64,000 nt of DNA from Streptomyces minutiscleroticus. Its GTDB lineage: Bacteria > Actinomycetota > Actinomycetes > Streptomycetales > Streptomycetaceae. Below are positions 26,648 through 36,978 of the stretch, in pieces. Position 1 is the first letter of the stretch, and each line of letters opens with the position of its first letter. Position numbers and translations under genes: made by a program. The notes beneath the pieces are model-generated. The model had not been told where the DNA came from, made no database searches, and saw only the letters and a list, made by a program, of their open reading frames with translations. The stretch lies in NCBI RefSeq assembly GCF_014650875.1, contig NZ_BMVU01000001.1, forward strand, positions 1-64,000, given 5' to 3'.

Positions 26648-26917
26648 GTGGACAAGAAGAACGCCCTGCGCGCCGGCGCCCTGGCCGCCGGTACGACGCT
26701 GATGATGCTGCTCATGTCGTCTCCCGCGCTCGCGCTGACGCGCGACGACGGCGACGACCCCGGCACGGGCCTGAGCGTGTTCGAGACGCTCGGCCTCTAC
26801 GTCGTGGCGCCGCTGGCGCTCTTCGCGATCATCACCGGCCTGGTGATGGTCCTCGACCGTTCCACCGACCGCGAGCCGAAGTCGAAGACCGGCAAGGCGC
26901 AGGCCAGCAGGGCCTGA
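26648..26917 (+). CDS. Small secreted or two-helix membrane protein
   Basis: An 89-residue protein with an N-terminal hydrophobic segment (ALAAGTTLMMLLMSSPALALT) that looks like a signal peptide ending at ALA, a short Asp-rich loop (RDDGDDPGTG), a second transmembrane helix (TLGLYVVAPLALFAIITGLVMVL) and a basic tail. The family is conserved in streptomycetes to my knowledge, without known function. GTG 26648 has no strong ribosome site. It follows malQ by 20 bases and may share its transcript. Confidence 0.8.
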   Translation: MDKKNALRAGALAAGTTLMMLLMSSPALALTRDDGDDPGTGLSVFETLGLYVVAPLALFAIITGLVMVLDRSTDREPKSKTGKAQASRA

Positions 26918-27242
26918 CCGGCTGATCCGGCCGCTTCGGCCGATCCGGTGCCGGCCCGGCCGGCCCGGGGGTCTCCGCGGGAGCCGGGGCACCGGGTCCC
27001 GGCGGCAGTTCTCACGAGGGCGCCGTCCTCGCGTCCGTACGCGCATCCGCCGTACGGAGCGGGGGCGGCGCCCTCGGCGCTTGCCCGGCCCTGGTCCCGG
27101 CCCCTGCTCCGGCCCTGGTTCCTGCTCCGGTCCTGGGCCTGGTTCCTGCTCCGCTTCTGGTCCCCGTTCCGGTCCTGGTCCCTGACTCCGGTCCCGGGCG
27201 CGCGGGGCCGGCACGGCCGCGGGGCCGGGGGCCGCCACCGGG
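26918..27242. repeat. Low-complexity intergenic region with degenerate CCGGTCCTG repeats
   Basis: A 325-base gap with no gene that I can support. About 27085-27205 is built of degenerate 6-12 bp units of the form CCGGTCCTGGTTCCTGCT. Either strand gives only proline- or glutamate-biased peptide. No clear hairpin terminator is seen between the two convergent flanking genes. Confidence 0.55.
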
Positions 27243-27926
27243 TCAGAGGGCCCCGCCCGGGTGCGGGGCCGTGAGGTAGCGCTGGACGGTGGGCGCCAGC
27301 CAGGCCACGACCTCCTCGCGGGCCAGCGCGACGGTGGGCGGGAACCGCAGGACGTACCGGGCCAGCGCCATGCCGAGCATCTGCGCTGCGGCGAGCGCGG
27401 CCCGCGCCGCCGCCTGCTCGGGGTCGGGGCAGACCTCCCGGGCGACCGGCAGCACCTGCTGCTCGAACATCGTGTGCCGGATGCGCTCGGCCCCGGCGGC
27501 GCCGGCGACGCCGACCCTGAGCAGGGCGACGAGGGCGTCGTTGCCCTCCCACAGGTCGAGGAAGTGCTCCACCAGGACCCGTCCGGCCTCCTCGGGCGCG
27601 AGGGAGCCGAGTTCCGGGAGCCGCAGGTCGAAGGAGGTGGCCGCGGCGAAGAGGCCCTCCTTGCTGCCGAAGTAGCGCATGACCATGGACGGGTCGATGC
27701 GCGCGTCCTTGGCGATGGCGCGGATGGTGGCCCGGTCGTAGCCGTCGGCGGCGAAGCGCTCGCGGGCCGCCGCGAGGATGGCGGTACGGGTGGCGTCGGA
27801 GCGGCGCACCGGGGCGGGAGGGGGATACGAGGGGGACGCGAGGGGCTGGGGAAGCTCTGAGGACGCAGGGGGCTCGGGTGACGGGGGCGCCGTGCGGGGC
27901 GGCGCCGGACGCTCGGTATCGGCCAT
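27243..27926 (-). CDS. TetR-family transcriptional regulator
   Basis: A 227-residue repressor. A Pro/Ser-rich N-terminal extension of about 42 residues precedes the TetR helix-turn-helix: TRTAILAAARERFAADGYDRATIRAIAKDA, with recognition helix DPSMVMRYFGSKEGLF. The C-terminal helical domain (GRVLVEHFLDLWEGNDALVALLRVGVAG) belongs to the TetR_C group with the ELGS signature. ATG 27926 is chosen because the operators lie immediately upstream. It is divergent from the FAD monooxygenase it most likely represses; the ligand would be the enzyme's aromatic substrate or product. Confidence 0.92.
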   Translation of the reverse strand: MADTERPAPPRTAPPSPEPPASSELPQPLASPSYPPPAPVRRSDATRTAILAAARERFAADGYDRATIRAIAKDARIDPSMVMRYFGSKEGLFAAATSFDLRLPELGSLAPEEAGRVLVEHFLDLWEGNDALVALLRVGVAGAAGAERIRHTMFEQQVLPVAREVCPDPEQAAARAALAAAQMLGMALARYVLRFPPTVALAREEVVAWLAPTVQRYLTAPHPGGAL

Positions 27927-28012
27927 GCCAACGAACGTATGCCAACGGCTGTTGACAGTCCAGTACGCCGGTCCTACGTTGGCCAACAGGTGTTGACCAA
28001 CAATCGTTGGCA
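27927..28012. promoter_or_regulatory. TetR operator cluster in the divergent intergenic region
   Basis: Repeated CCAAC/GTTGG half-sites fill this 86-base region: TGCCAACGA at the left edge, CAACGGCTGTTG (27945-27956 region), the perfect palindrome GTTGGCCAAC (27978-27987), TGTTGACCAACA, and TCGTTGGCA at the right edge. One site overlaps the -10 box of the monooxygenase promoter, which suits repression. Confidence 0.8.
27952..27980 (+). promoter_or_regulatory. Consensus promoter of the FAD monooxygenase
   Basis: TTGACA (27952-27957), 17-base spacer, TACGTT (27975-27980), a near-consensus housekeeping (HrdB-type) promoter. It lies about 45 bases before the ATG and is covered by the TetR half-sites. 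Confidence 0.8.
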
Positions 28013-28025
28013 TGAGGAGGTCCGC

Positions 28026-29732
28026 ATGGACGGCACCCGCCCCCACCCGCCCACCCACCTGCCTGCCGGCTCCGGCTCCGGCGCCGGCATCGGCTCCGGT
28101 ACCGGTACCGGAGCCGATGCCGGACACGGAGACGACCGCGCGCCGCGGGACCGGGAACGTCGCGCGCCCCGTCCGGCCCGGACGCCCCGACCGGCCCGGA
28201 CCACCCGGACGGCTCAACCCGTCGACGGCGTCCGGACCGCCCGCACCGCCCCGGCGGTCCGGACGTCCCACCCCTCCCACCGCCCCCGGCGCGACCCCGT
28301 CGTCGTGGTGGGCGCCGGGCCCACCGGTCTGCTGCTCGCCGGGGACCTGGCCGAGGCCGGCGTCCCCGTGACGGTCGTGGAGAAGCGCCGCCATGAGATC
28401 AGCAACCTCTCCCGGGCCTTTGCCCTGCACGCCCGGACCCTGGAGCAGCTCGACGCCCGCGGCCTCGCCGACGAGCTGGAGGCGAAGGGGCAGCCCCTGG
28501 TCGACCTGCGCCTCTTCGCCGGGCTCCGGGTCGACCTCGGCACCGTGCGCTCCCGTTACCGCCACGTCCTCGTGATCCCGCAGTACGAGGTGGAGAAGGC
28601 CCTGGAGCGCCGGGCGGTCGCGGCGGGCGCGCGCTTCGCGTACGAGACCGAGGTGACCGGGCTGACGCAGGACGCCGACGGGGTGACGCTCCGGCTCAGG
28701 GCCCACGGACCGGACGGGACGGCACCGGAGCCGGGGGAGGAGCTGCGGGCCGCGTACGCCGTCGGGACGGACGGGATGCGCAGCCGGGTGCGCGAGGCGG
28801 TCGGGCTGCCCTTCCCCGGCCGCGCGGTGATCCGCTCGGTGGTCCTCGCGGACGTGCTCCTGGCCGAGCCGCCCCGGACGCTGCTCGCGGCCAGCGCCGT
28901 CGGCGACGCCTTCGCCTTCCTCGCCCCCTTCGGCGACGGCTACCACCGGGTGGTCGGCTGGCACCGCGGCCGGAACGTCCCCGACGGCGAACCGCTCGCC
29001 CTCGACGAGGTCAGGGAGATCACCCGGCTCGCCTTCGGGCACGACTTCGGCATGCACGACGCCCGCTGGATGTCCCGGTTCCACTGCGACGAACGGCAGG
29101 TGCCCGCGTACCGCGTCGGCCGGGTGTTCCTCGCCGGGGACGCCGCGCACGTGCACACCCCGGCGGGCGGGCTCGGCCTGAACACCGGGCTGCAGGACGC
29201 GGCGAACCTCGGCTGGAAGCTGGCCGCGGTGCTCGGCGGGCACGCCGGGGACGCCCTGCTGGACACCTACCAGGCCGAGCGGCACCCCGTCGGCCGGTCC
29301 GTGCTGCGCGTCAGCGGCGGGATCGTCCGGCTCGCGATGGCCAAGCACCCCTGGACGCGCGCGGCCCGCGCCGCCCTCGCGGCCGTCCTGAACCACGTCG
29401 GCCCCGCCCGCGCGCGGATGCTGGGCCGCGTCACGGCGCTCGGGTACGCGTATCCGGCGCCGCGCGGCTCCCACCCGCTGACCGGCCGCCGCGTACCGGA
29501 CCTGGCCCTGGAGGGCGGCCGGTTGTACGAGGCGCTGCGCGGCGGGCGGTTCGTCCTGGTCACCCCGCTCGACGTGGACCCGGGCCCGCGCAAGGACCGG
29601 CTCGTGACGGCCCGCTGGGCGACCGGCCGGCGCACGACGCTCCTGGTCCGGCCCGACGGGTACGCGGCCTGGGCGGCACAGTCGCCGGACGCGGCGACGG
29701 TGGAACGGGCGCTGGCGGACGCCGTCGGCTGA
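28026..29732 (+). CDS. FAD-dependent aromatic monooxygenase (PheA/TfdB, Rdc-type)
   Basis: A 568-residue flavoprotein hydroxylase. An unusual low-complexity N-terminus of about 85 residues (Gly/Ser/Thr then Arg/Thr/Pro rich) precedes the Rossmann FAD site VVVVGAGPTGLLLAGDLAEAGVP. The family motifs SRAFALHARTLEQLD, GTDGMRSRVREAVG (NADPH/FAD DG motif) and FLAGDAAHVHTPAGG (FAD ribityl GD motif) are intact, and a thioredoxin-like C-terminal domain follows. These enzymes hydroxylate phenols, polyketide aromatics or antibiotics such as rifampicin. ATG 28026 follows GAGGAGG. TetR control fits detoxification of an aromatic compound; the substrate is unknown. Confidence 0.92.
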   Translation: MDGTRPHPPTHLPAGSGSGAGIGSGTGTGADAGHGDDRAPRDRERRAPRPARTPRPARTTRTAQPVDGVRTARTAPAVRTSHPSHRPRRDPVVVVGAGPTGLLLAGDLAEAGVPVTVVEKRRHEISNLSRAFALHARTLEQLDARGLADELEAKGQPLVDLRLFAGLRVDLGTVRSRYRHVLVIPQYEVEKALERRAVAAGARFAYETEVTGLTQDADGVTLRLRAHGPDGTAPEPGEELRAAYAVGTDGMRSRVREAVGLPFPGRAVIRSVVLADVLLAEPPRTLLAASAVGDAFAFLAPFGDGYHRVVGWHRGRNVPDGEPLALDEVREITRLAFGHDFGMHDARWMSRFHCDERQVPAYRVGRVFLAGDAAHVHTPAGGLGLNTGLQDAANLGWKLAAVLGGHAGDALLDTYQAERHPVGRSVLRVSGGIVRLAMAKHPWTRAARAALAAVLNHVGPARARMLGRVTALGYAYPAPRGSHPLTGRRVPDLALEGGRLYEALRGGRFVLVTPLDVDPGPRKDRLVTARWATGRRTTLLVRPDGYAAWAAQSPDAATVERALADAVG

Positions 29733-30198
29733 CGGCGGCGCCCGGCACCGCCTCCGCACACCGTCCCCGCCGTCGGCGCTCGACACCGTCTCCACCGCCG
29801 GCGTCGGCCGACCCTCGGCCACCCGGCGGACCTCGGCCACCGGGCGGATCTCGGCCACCCGGCGGACCCCGGTCACCCGGCGGGCCGGCACGGACGGGAG
29901 GGCCGGCGGGCTGTCGCGGGCGGAAAGGGCCGCAGACCGTCGCGGGCGGGGCGGGGCGGGGCGGGCGTGGCCCGTGGGGCGCCGGGGCCGGTGGTCCCGT
30001 CCGGCGGAGGCGCCCTTGACACTCTCCGCCGGCCAGCCGAGCCTTGACGAAGTGTGGCCGCGGGCCTCACTCCATGACGCGCAACACCCTTGTGCAGGAG
30101 AGGAGTTGGCGTGGCCGCCGAGACAGTGGACCGCCGTCCGGGGTACGAGGGGCACACGGCCGGCGGCGGTTCCCACGGTTCCTGACCGGGCCGGCGGC
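29733..30198. repeat. Intergenic region with four 18-bp tandem repeats
   Basis: A 466-base gap. Four 18-bp units of the CTCGGCCACCCGGCGGAC type run head to tail at 29814-29885, with few mismatches. A GGGGC-rich stretch follows near 29945-29970. At 30111 a GTG with AGGAGAGGAG upstream opens a 24-codon frame that ends at 30185, just before the carboxypeptidase start. Confidence 0.65.
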
Positions 30199-31656
30199 AT
30201 GCGGGGCACCCCGTACCCCACCCTCGACGGCCTGGTGCGCGCGGCGCGGTCGCTGGTCGCGGCGCGGCCCGGCACCCTGCGGCTGCGCGTCGCGGGCACC
30301 TCGCGCGCCGGTGAGCCGCTGTGGCTGCTGTCGGCCGGACACGGGTCCAGACAGGTGCTGACGGTGGCCGGGGCGCACGCCAACGAGCCGGTCGGCGGGG
30401 CCTCCTCGCTGAGACTCGCGGGGGAGTTCGCCCGGGACCCGGCCGTCCTGGAGGCGCTCGACTGCACCTGGAACCTCCTGCTCTGCCTCGACCCGGACGG
30501 CACGCGGCTGGGGGAGCGGTGGATGACCGCACGGCCGCCCGGCGCACCGTCCTCCGAGCCGGAATCACATGAGCCGCATGAGCCGCATGAGCCGCATGAG
30601 CCGCAGGAACCGCAGGAACCGCAGGAACCGCAGGAACCGCAGGAACCGCAGGAACCGCGTGAGCCGTATGAGCTGCGCGGCTCGCACGAGCCGCGCGAGC
30701 CGTGGACGCCGACCGTCGAGGAGTACTTCCGCGGCTTCTACCGCCCCGACTTCGGGGGCCACCCGGAGTTCCCGCCCGCGGCGGGCGACCCGAGACCGCC
30801 CATCCCCGAGTCCCGGGCGCTGATGGCGCTGATCGACGACCTGCGGCCGGTCGTGCAGTTCTCCCTGCACGGCGTGGACGTAGGCGGATCCTTTCTGCAG
30901 CTGACCCGCTCCATGCCCGGCGTGCCGGAGGCGTTCCGCGCGGTCGTGGCGGAGCTGGGCGTCCCGCTGGAGCACCGGCCGTTCGACGGGATGGAGTGGT
31001 TCGTCGACAGCCCCGGTGTGCTGGTGCGGCCCGAGGGCGCACCGGACGACGACCGCGACCCGTCCGGCTTCACCTCCCAGTCGACCTGGCTGTACCCGAT
31101 GCGGTACGGCGCGGTGTCGGCGGTGGTCGAGGCGCCGCTGTGGGGCGTCGCGGCGGTGGGCGACCCCAGTCCCGTCGCCGACCCCGAACGGGCGATCGCG
31201 CGGGCCGCGGACGTGCTGCTCAGCCGCACGAAGGAGCTGGAGGAGGCGCTCGGCGGCCGCGCCCACCGGCCGCCGCGCGACGCGCGGGGGACGCCGTACT
31301 ACACCGCGGCCCGCGAGCTGATGGACATAGGGCCCGGTGTGGTCGGCACCTGGACCACCTACGACGCGCGCGGCCTCGGCGGCTCCGCGCTCGCCGCCAC
31401 CGCGGGCAACGCCGCCTCCCTCGGCATCGCCGCCCGCCGTATCCCGCTGCGTGCGGTGGCGATGATGCGCCAGGCGTTCACGGACGCCCCCGAAGGCACC
31501 GCCGCCCTCGACGCGCTGGTCCGCGACTGGAGCCACGAGCTGACGACGACGTTCGGGGCCCGCTGGCTGCCCGTCCACCGCCAGACGTCCCTGCACCTGC
31601 GCACGATGCGGCACGTGGCCGCCCGCCTGCTGACGGGCCGTCCGCCCGCCCGATGA
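30199..31656 (+). CDS. M14-family zinc carboxypeptidase with internal 9-bp repeat
   Basis: A zinc metallopeptidase of the carboxypeptidase A/succinylglutamate desuccinylase fold. Zinc ligands are the GAHANEP motif (H-x-x-E, about residues 59-62) and a third histidine in FSLHGVDVGG; the catalytic glutamate is probably in AVVEAPLWG. Between LDPDGTRLGERW and FYRPDFGGHPEFP a repeat gives an EPHEPHEP.../EPQEPQEP... insert of about 40 residues that is absent from the conserved core. The start is uncertain: ATG 30199 lacks a ribosome site, while the best site upstream (GTG 30111) is in another frame, so a leader peptide or frameshift is possible. No signal peptide is evident. Confidence 0.85.
   Translation: MRGTPYPTLDGLVRAARSLVAARPGTLRLRVAGTSRAGEPLWLLSAGHGSRQVLTVAGAHANEPVGGASSLRLAGEFARDPAVLEALDCTWNLLLCLDPDGTRLGERWMTARPPGAPSSEPESHEPHEPHEPHEPQEPQEPQEPQEPQEPQEPREPYELRGSHEPREPWTPTVEEYFRGFYRPDFGGHPEFPPAAGDPRPPIPESRALMALIDDLRPVVQFSLHGVDVGGSFLQLTRSMPGVPEAFRAVVAELGVPLEHRPFDGMEWFVDSPGVLVRPEGAPDDDRDPSGFTSQSTWLYPMRYGAVSAVVEAPLWGVAAVGDPSPVADPERAIARAADVLLSRTKELEEALGGRAHRPPRDARGTPYYTAARELMDIGPGVVGTWTTYDARGLGGSALAATAGNAASLGIAARRIPLRAVAMMRQAFTDAPEGTAALDALVRDWSHELTTTFGARWLPVHRQTSLHLRTMRHVAARLLTGRPPAR
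30568..30702 (+). repeat. 9-bp tandem repeat (VNTR) inside the carboxypeptidase gene
   Basis: Four CATGAGCCG units followed by six CAGGAACCG units, then several degenerate copies (CGTGAGCCG, TATGAGCTG and others). The unit is a multiple of three, so copy changes keep the frame and alter only the length of an acidic Pro-Glu linker. Confidence 0.9.
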
Positions 31657-31753
31657 CGTACCGCCCGCGCGCCCGGCGGTACGGGTGCGGGCCATCCGGC
31701 GGTACGGGCGGTACGGGCCGGCACGGGCGGAGTACGGGCGGTGCGAGTCGTAC

Positions 31754-31792
31754 GGGCGAGGGGCGCCCGGTGTGCCCGGACGCCCCTCGCCC
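31754..31792. terminator. 17-bp stem-loop between carboxypeptidase and pepN
   Basis: Stem 31754-31770 with 31776-31792, one mismatch, 5-base loop, between two convergent genes. It is preceded by degenerate GTACGGGCG repeats (about 31670-31755). Confidence 0.8.
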
Positions 31793-31809
31793 GCCGCTGA
31801 CCGGTGTCC

Positions 31810-34404
31810 CTACTCCTGCGCCGCAGCCGCGTCCGCCGCCTGGGCCTTCAGGGCCCGCTCGACGCCGGCGCGCGCCTCGGAGACCAGCCGGCGCAGGGCC
31901 GCGTTCGGGCGGGCCCCGGCGAGCCAGACGTCCGTGCGGTCCAGGGTGTCCTCGGAGACCTGGACCGACGGGTACAGGCCGACCGCGATCTGCTGGGCCA
32001 TCTCGTGGGAGCGGGACTCCCACACGGTCCCGACGGCCTCGAAGTACTTCTGCGCGTACGGGGCCAGCAGCTCGCGCTGGTCGGTCTGGACGAAGCCGCC
32101 GATCACGGCCTCCTGCACGGCGTTCGGCAGCTTGTCGGAGTCCACGACCGACGCCCAGGCCTCGGCCTTCGCCTCCGGGGTGGGCCGGGCGGCGCGGGCC
32201 GTGGCCGCGTGCCGCTCGCCCGCCGCCGTCCGGTCGCGCTCGTACTCGGCCGCGATCTCCGCCTCGTCGAAGCGCCCGGCCGCCGCGAGCCGCTCCACGA
32301 ACGCCCAGCGCAGCTCGGTGTCGACGGCCAGCCCCGCCACGCTCTGCGAGCCGTCGAGCAGCGCCTCCAGCAGGTCGAGCTGCTCCGGCGTGCGGGCGGT
32401 CGCCGCGAACGCCCGCGCCCAGGCCAGCTGGTGGTCGCTGCCCGGCTCGGCCGAGCGCAGGTGCGCCAGCGTCGCGTCCGTCCAGCGGGCCAGGCCGGTC
32501 TCGCGCCAGGCGGGGTCGGCGTACAGGTCCAGGGCCAGCTTCACCTGTCGGTGCAGCGACTGGACCACGCCGATGTCCGACTCCTTGCCGATGCCGGACA
32601 GCACCAGCGACAGGTAGTCGCGGGTGGCCAGCTCGCCGTCGCGCACCGTGTCCCAGGCCGACGCCCAGCACAGCGCGCGCGGCAGCGACTCCGCGAAGTC
32701 GCCGAGGTGCTCGGTGACGTAGGAGAGGGACTTCTCGTCGAGGCGGACCTTGGCGTACGACAGGTCGTCGTCGTTGAGCAGGACGACCGCCGGGCGGCGC
32801 TTGCCGACCAGCTCGGACACGGCGGTGATCTCGCCGTCGACGTCCAGTTCGACGCGCTCGCCGCGCACCAGCCGCCCGCTCTCCGGGTCGGCGTCGTAGA
32901 GGCCGATCGCGATGCGGTGCGGGCGCAGGGTCGGCTCGCCCTTGGCGCCGGCGGGCAGTGCGGGGGCCTCCTGGCGGACCGCGAAGGACGTGATGACGCC
33001 GTCGGCGTCCGTCTCGATCTCCGGGCGCAGGACGTTGATGCCGGCCGTCTCCAGCCACTTGCGCGACCAGGTCTTCAGGTCGCGCCCTGAGGTCTCCTCC
33101 AGTGCGCCCAGCAGGTCGCCCAGGCGCGTGTTGCCGTACGCGTGGGCCTTGAAGTACGCCTGCACGCCGCGGAAGAACTCGTCCTCGCCCACGTAGGCGA
33201 CGAGCTGCTTGAGCACGGAGGCGCCCTTGGCGTACGTGATGCCGTCGAAGTTGACGAGCACGTCGTCGAGGTCGCGGATGTCCGCCATGATCGGGTGCGT
33301 GGACGGCAGCTGGTCCTGCCGGTACGCCCAGGTCTTCATGGAGTTGGCGAAGGTGGTCCAGGAGTGCGGCCAGCGGGACCCGGGCGCGTACGCCTGGCAG
33401 GCGATCGAGGTGTAGGTGGCGAACGACTCGTTCAGCCACAGGTCGTTCCACCACTCCATGGTCACGAGGTCGCCGAACCACATGTGGGCCAGCTCGTGCA
33501 GGATGGTCTCGGCCCGCGTCTCGTACGCGGCGTCGGTCACCTTGGAGCGGAAGACGTACTGGTCGCGGATGGTGACGGCGCCCGCGTTCTCCATCGCGCC
33601 CGCGTTGAACTCCGGCACGAAGAGCTGGTCGTACTTGGCGAAGGGGTACGCGTAGTCGAACTTCTCCTGGAACCAGTCGAAGCCCTGCCGCGTCACCTCG
33701 AAGATCGCGTCGGAGTCGAGGTGCTCGGCGAGCGAGGGGCGGCAGTAGATGCCGAGCGGCACCGAGCGGCCGTCCTTCTCGTACACGCTGTGGACGCTGT
33801 GGTACGGGCCCGCGATCAGCGCGGTGATGTACGACGAGATCCGCGGCGTCGGCTCGAAGACCCAGACGTCGTCCTTGGGCTCCGGGGTCGGCGAGTTGGA
33901 GATCACGGTCCAGCCGCTGGGCGCCTTCACGGTGAACTGGAAGGTGGCCTTCAGGTCCGGCTGCTCGAACGACGCGAAGACGCGGCGGGCGTCCGGCACC
34001 TCGAACTGCGTGTAGAGGTAGGTCTGGCCGTCGACCGGGTCGACGAAGCGGTGCAGGCCCTCACCGGTGTTGGTGTAGGCGCAGTCGGCCACCACGCGCA
34101 GCTCGTTGCGGCCCGCCAGCAGTCCCGGCAGCGCGATCCGCGAGTCCGCGAAGACCTCGGCCGGGTCCAGCGCGTCGCCGTTGAGGGTCACCTCGAGGAC
34201 GGCGGGGGCGACCAGGTCGATGAAGGACGAGGCGCCGTCCTCGGCGGACTCGAAACGCACCGTGGTCACGGAACGGAAGGTGCCCTCGCCCTCGCCGGAC
34301 CCGCCCCGGGCACCGGAGAGGTCGAGTTCGACCTCGTACGAATCCACGGTGAGCAGCTTCGCCCGCTGCTGCGCCTCTTCGCGGGTCAGGTTTGTGCCAG
34401 GCAC
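31810..34404 (-). CDS. pepN: Aminopeptidase N (M1 family), copy 1
   Basis: An 864-residue zinc aminopeptidase that removes N-terminal residues from peptides in the cytoplasm. The exopeptidase motif is GAMENAG and the zinc site is HELAHMWFGDLV with the third ligand in LWLNESFA. The N-terminal beta domain, catalytic domain and long C-terminal helical domain (ERAP1_C-like) give the usual actinobacterial PepN length. GTG 34404 has GAGGAG upstream. A second paralogue lies at 45979-48555 with the same order of motifs and a closely related N-terminus (MPG-NLTR-EA). Confidence 0.95.
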   Translation of the reverse strand: MPGTNLTREEAQQRAKLLTVDSYEVELDLSGARGGSGEGEGTFRSVTTVRFESAEDGASSFIDLVAPAVLEVTLNGDALDPAEVFADSRIALPGLLAGRNELRVVADCAYTNTGEGLHRFVDPVDGQTYLYTQFEVPDARRVFASFEQPDLKATFQFTVKAPSGWTVISNSPTPEPKDDVWVFEPTPRISSYITALIAGPYHSVHSVYEKDGRSVPLGIYCRPSLAEHLDSDAIFEVTRQGFDWFQEKFDYAYPFAKYDQLFVPEFNAGAMENAGAVTIRDQYVFRSKVTDAAYETRAETILHELAHMWFGDLVTMEWWNDLWLNESFATYTSIACQAYAPGSRWPHSWTTFANSMKTWAYRQDQLPSTHPIMADIRDLDDVLVNFDGITYAKGASVLKQLVAYVGEDEFFRGVQAYFKAHAYGNTRLGDLLGALEETSGRDLKTWSRKWLETAGINVLRPEIETDADGVITSFAVRQEAPALPAGAKGEPTLRPHRIAIGLYDADPESGRLVRGERVELDVDGEITAVSELVGKRRPAVVLLNDDDLSYAKVRLDEKSLSYVTEHLGDFAESLPRALCWASAWDTVRDGELATRDYLSLVLSGIGKESDIGVVQSLHRQVKLALDLYADPAWRETGLARWTDATLAHLRSAEPGSDHQLAWARAFAATARTPEQLDLLEALLDGSQSVAGLAVDTELRWAFVERLAAAGRFDEAEIAAEYERDRTAAGERHAATARAARPTPEAKAEAWASVVDSDKLPNAVQEAVIGGFVQTDQRELLAPYAQKYFEAVGTVWESRSHEMAQQIAVGLYPSVQVSEDTLDRTDVWLAGARPNAALRRLVSEARAGVERALKAQAADAAAAQE

Positions 34405-34515
34405 GCGGTCATCTCCTCGTTATGTGACGGTTGCGCCATCCTTCCACGCCGTCCCGCCCGACGCGATGTCCGTTTCCCGCCGGTGCCAGGCGTCGCCGCG
34501 CGCCAGCCTGAGGCC

Positions 34516-35022
34516 ATGACCACGTACACCGCACGCCCCATCGCCCCGGACGTCCTGGAGGAGCTGCGCGTCACCGACGACGCGGGCCGCCCCTGCGCCG
34601 CGTACACCGCCGAGGAGGGCGGCGAACCGCTGCGCTGCTGCCTGCGCCCCGCGCGGCCCGGCGAGCGCGTCGCCCTCGTCTCCTACGCCCCGCTGCGCCG
34701 CTGGGCCGCGGCGACGGGGGCCGCGCCCGGCGCGTACGACGAGCAGGGTCCCGTCTTCATCCACGCCGGCGCCGGGGAGTGCGCGGGGCCGCAGGCCGGA
34801 GCGGAGGGCTACCCGTTCGCGCGGCCCGGCGCCCTGCGCACCGTGCGCCGCTACGACGCCGCGGGCCGGATCGTCGGCGGCCGCCTCCTGGAGATCCCGC
34901 AGGCGGCCGGGGAAGGGTTCGACCGGGCCTTCGCGGAGGCCTTCGCCGATCCGGAGGTGGCCCTGGTCCACGTCAGGGCGGTGGAGTACGGCTGCTTCCA
35001 CTTCGAGGTGCGCAGGCCGTGA
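34516..35022 (+). CDS. DUF1203 domain protein
   Basis: A 168-residue protein covering the whole DUF1203 family, whose function is not known. The conserved pattern PLRCCLRPARPGERVALVSYAPL, then GPVFIHAGAGEC and the C-terminal VHVRAVEYGCFHFEVRRP are visible; several Cys and His residues are conserved in position, so a metal site or catalytic thiol is possible. It starts at ATG 34516, divergent from pepN, and ends before a strong terminator shared with asd. Confidence 0.88.
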   Translation: MTTYTARPIAPDVLEELRVTDDAGRPCAAYTAEEGGEPLRCCLRPARPGERVALVSYAPLRRWAAATGAAPGAYDEQGPVFIHAGAGECAGPQAGAEGYPFARPGALRTVRRYDAAGRIVGGRLLEIPQAAGEGFDRAFAEAFADPEVALVHVRAVEYGCFHFEVRRP

Positions 35023-35074
35023 GACGCGGGCCGCGGGGCGCGGGCCCGGAACGGCGGGCGGGTCCCGGAACGGC

Positions 35075-35110
35075 GGGCGGGCCGTGGCACCCGCGTGCCA
35101 CGGCCCGCCC
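35075..35110. terminator. 16-bp perfect stem-loop between DUF1203 and asd
   Basis: Stem 35075-35090 with 35095-35110, 4-base loop, between convergent genes. An 18-base direct duplication (CCCGGAACGGCGGGCGGG type) precedes it. Confidence 0.88.
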
Positions 35111-35124
35111 GGGGACGGCCGGGG

Positions 35125-36977
<1,853 letters not shown>

Positions 36978-36978
36978 C

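Noticed and set aside
29814..30702. Tandem repeats as a possible CRISPR array
   Set aside because: Units of 9-19 bp lie directly head to tail without unique spacers, and no cas gene is present.
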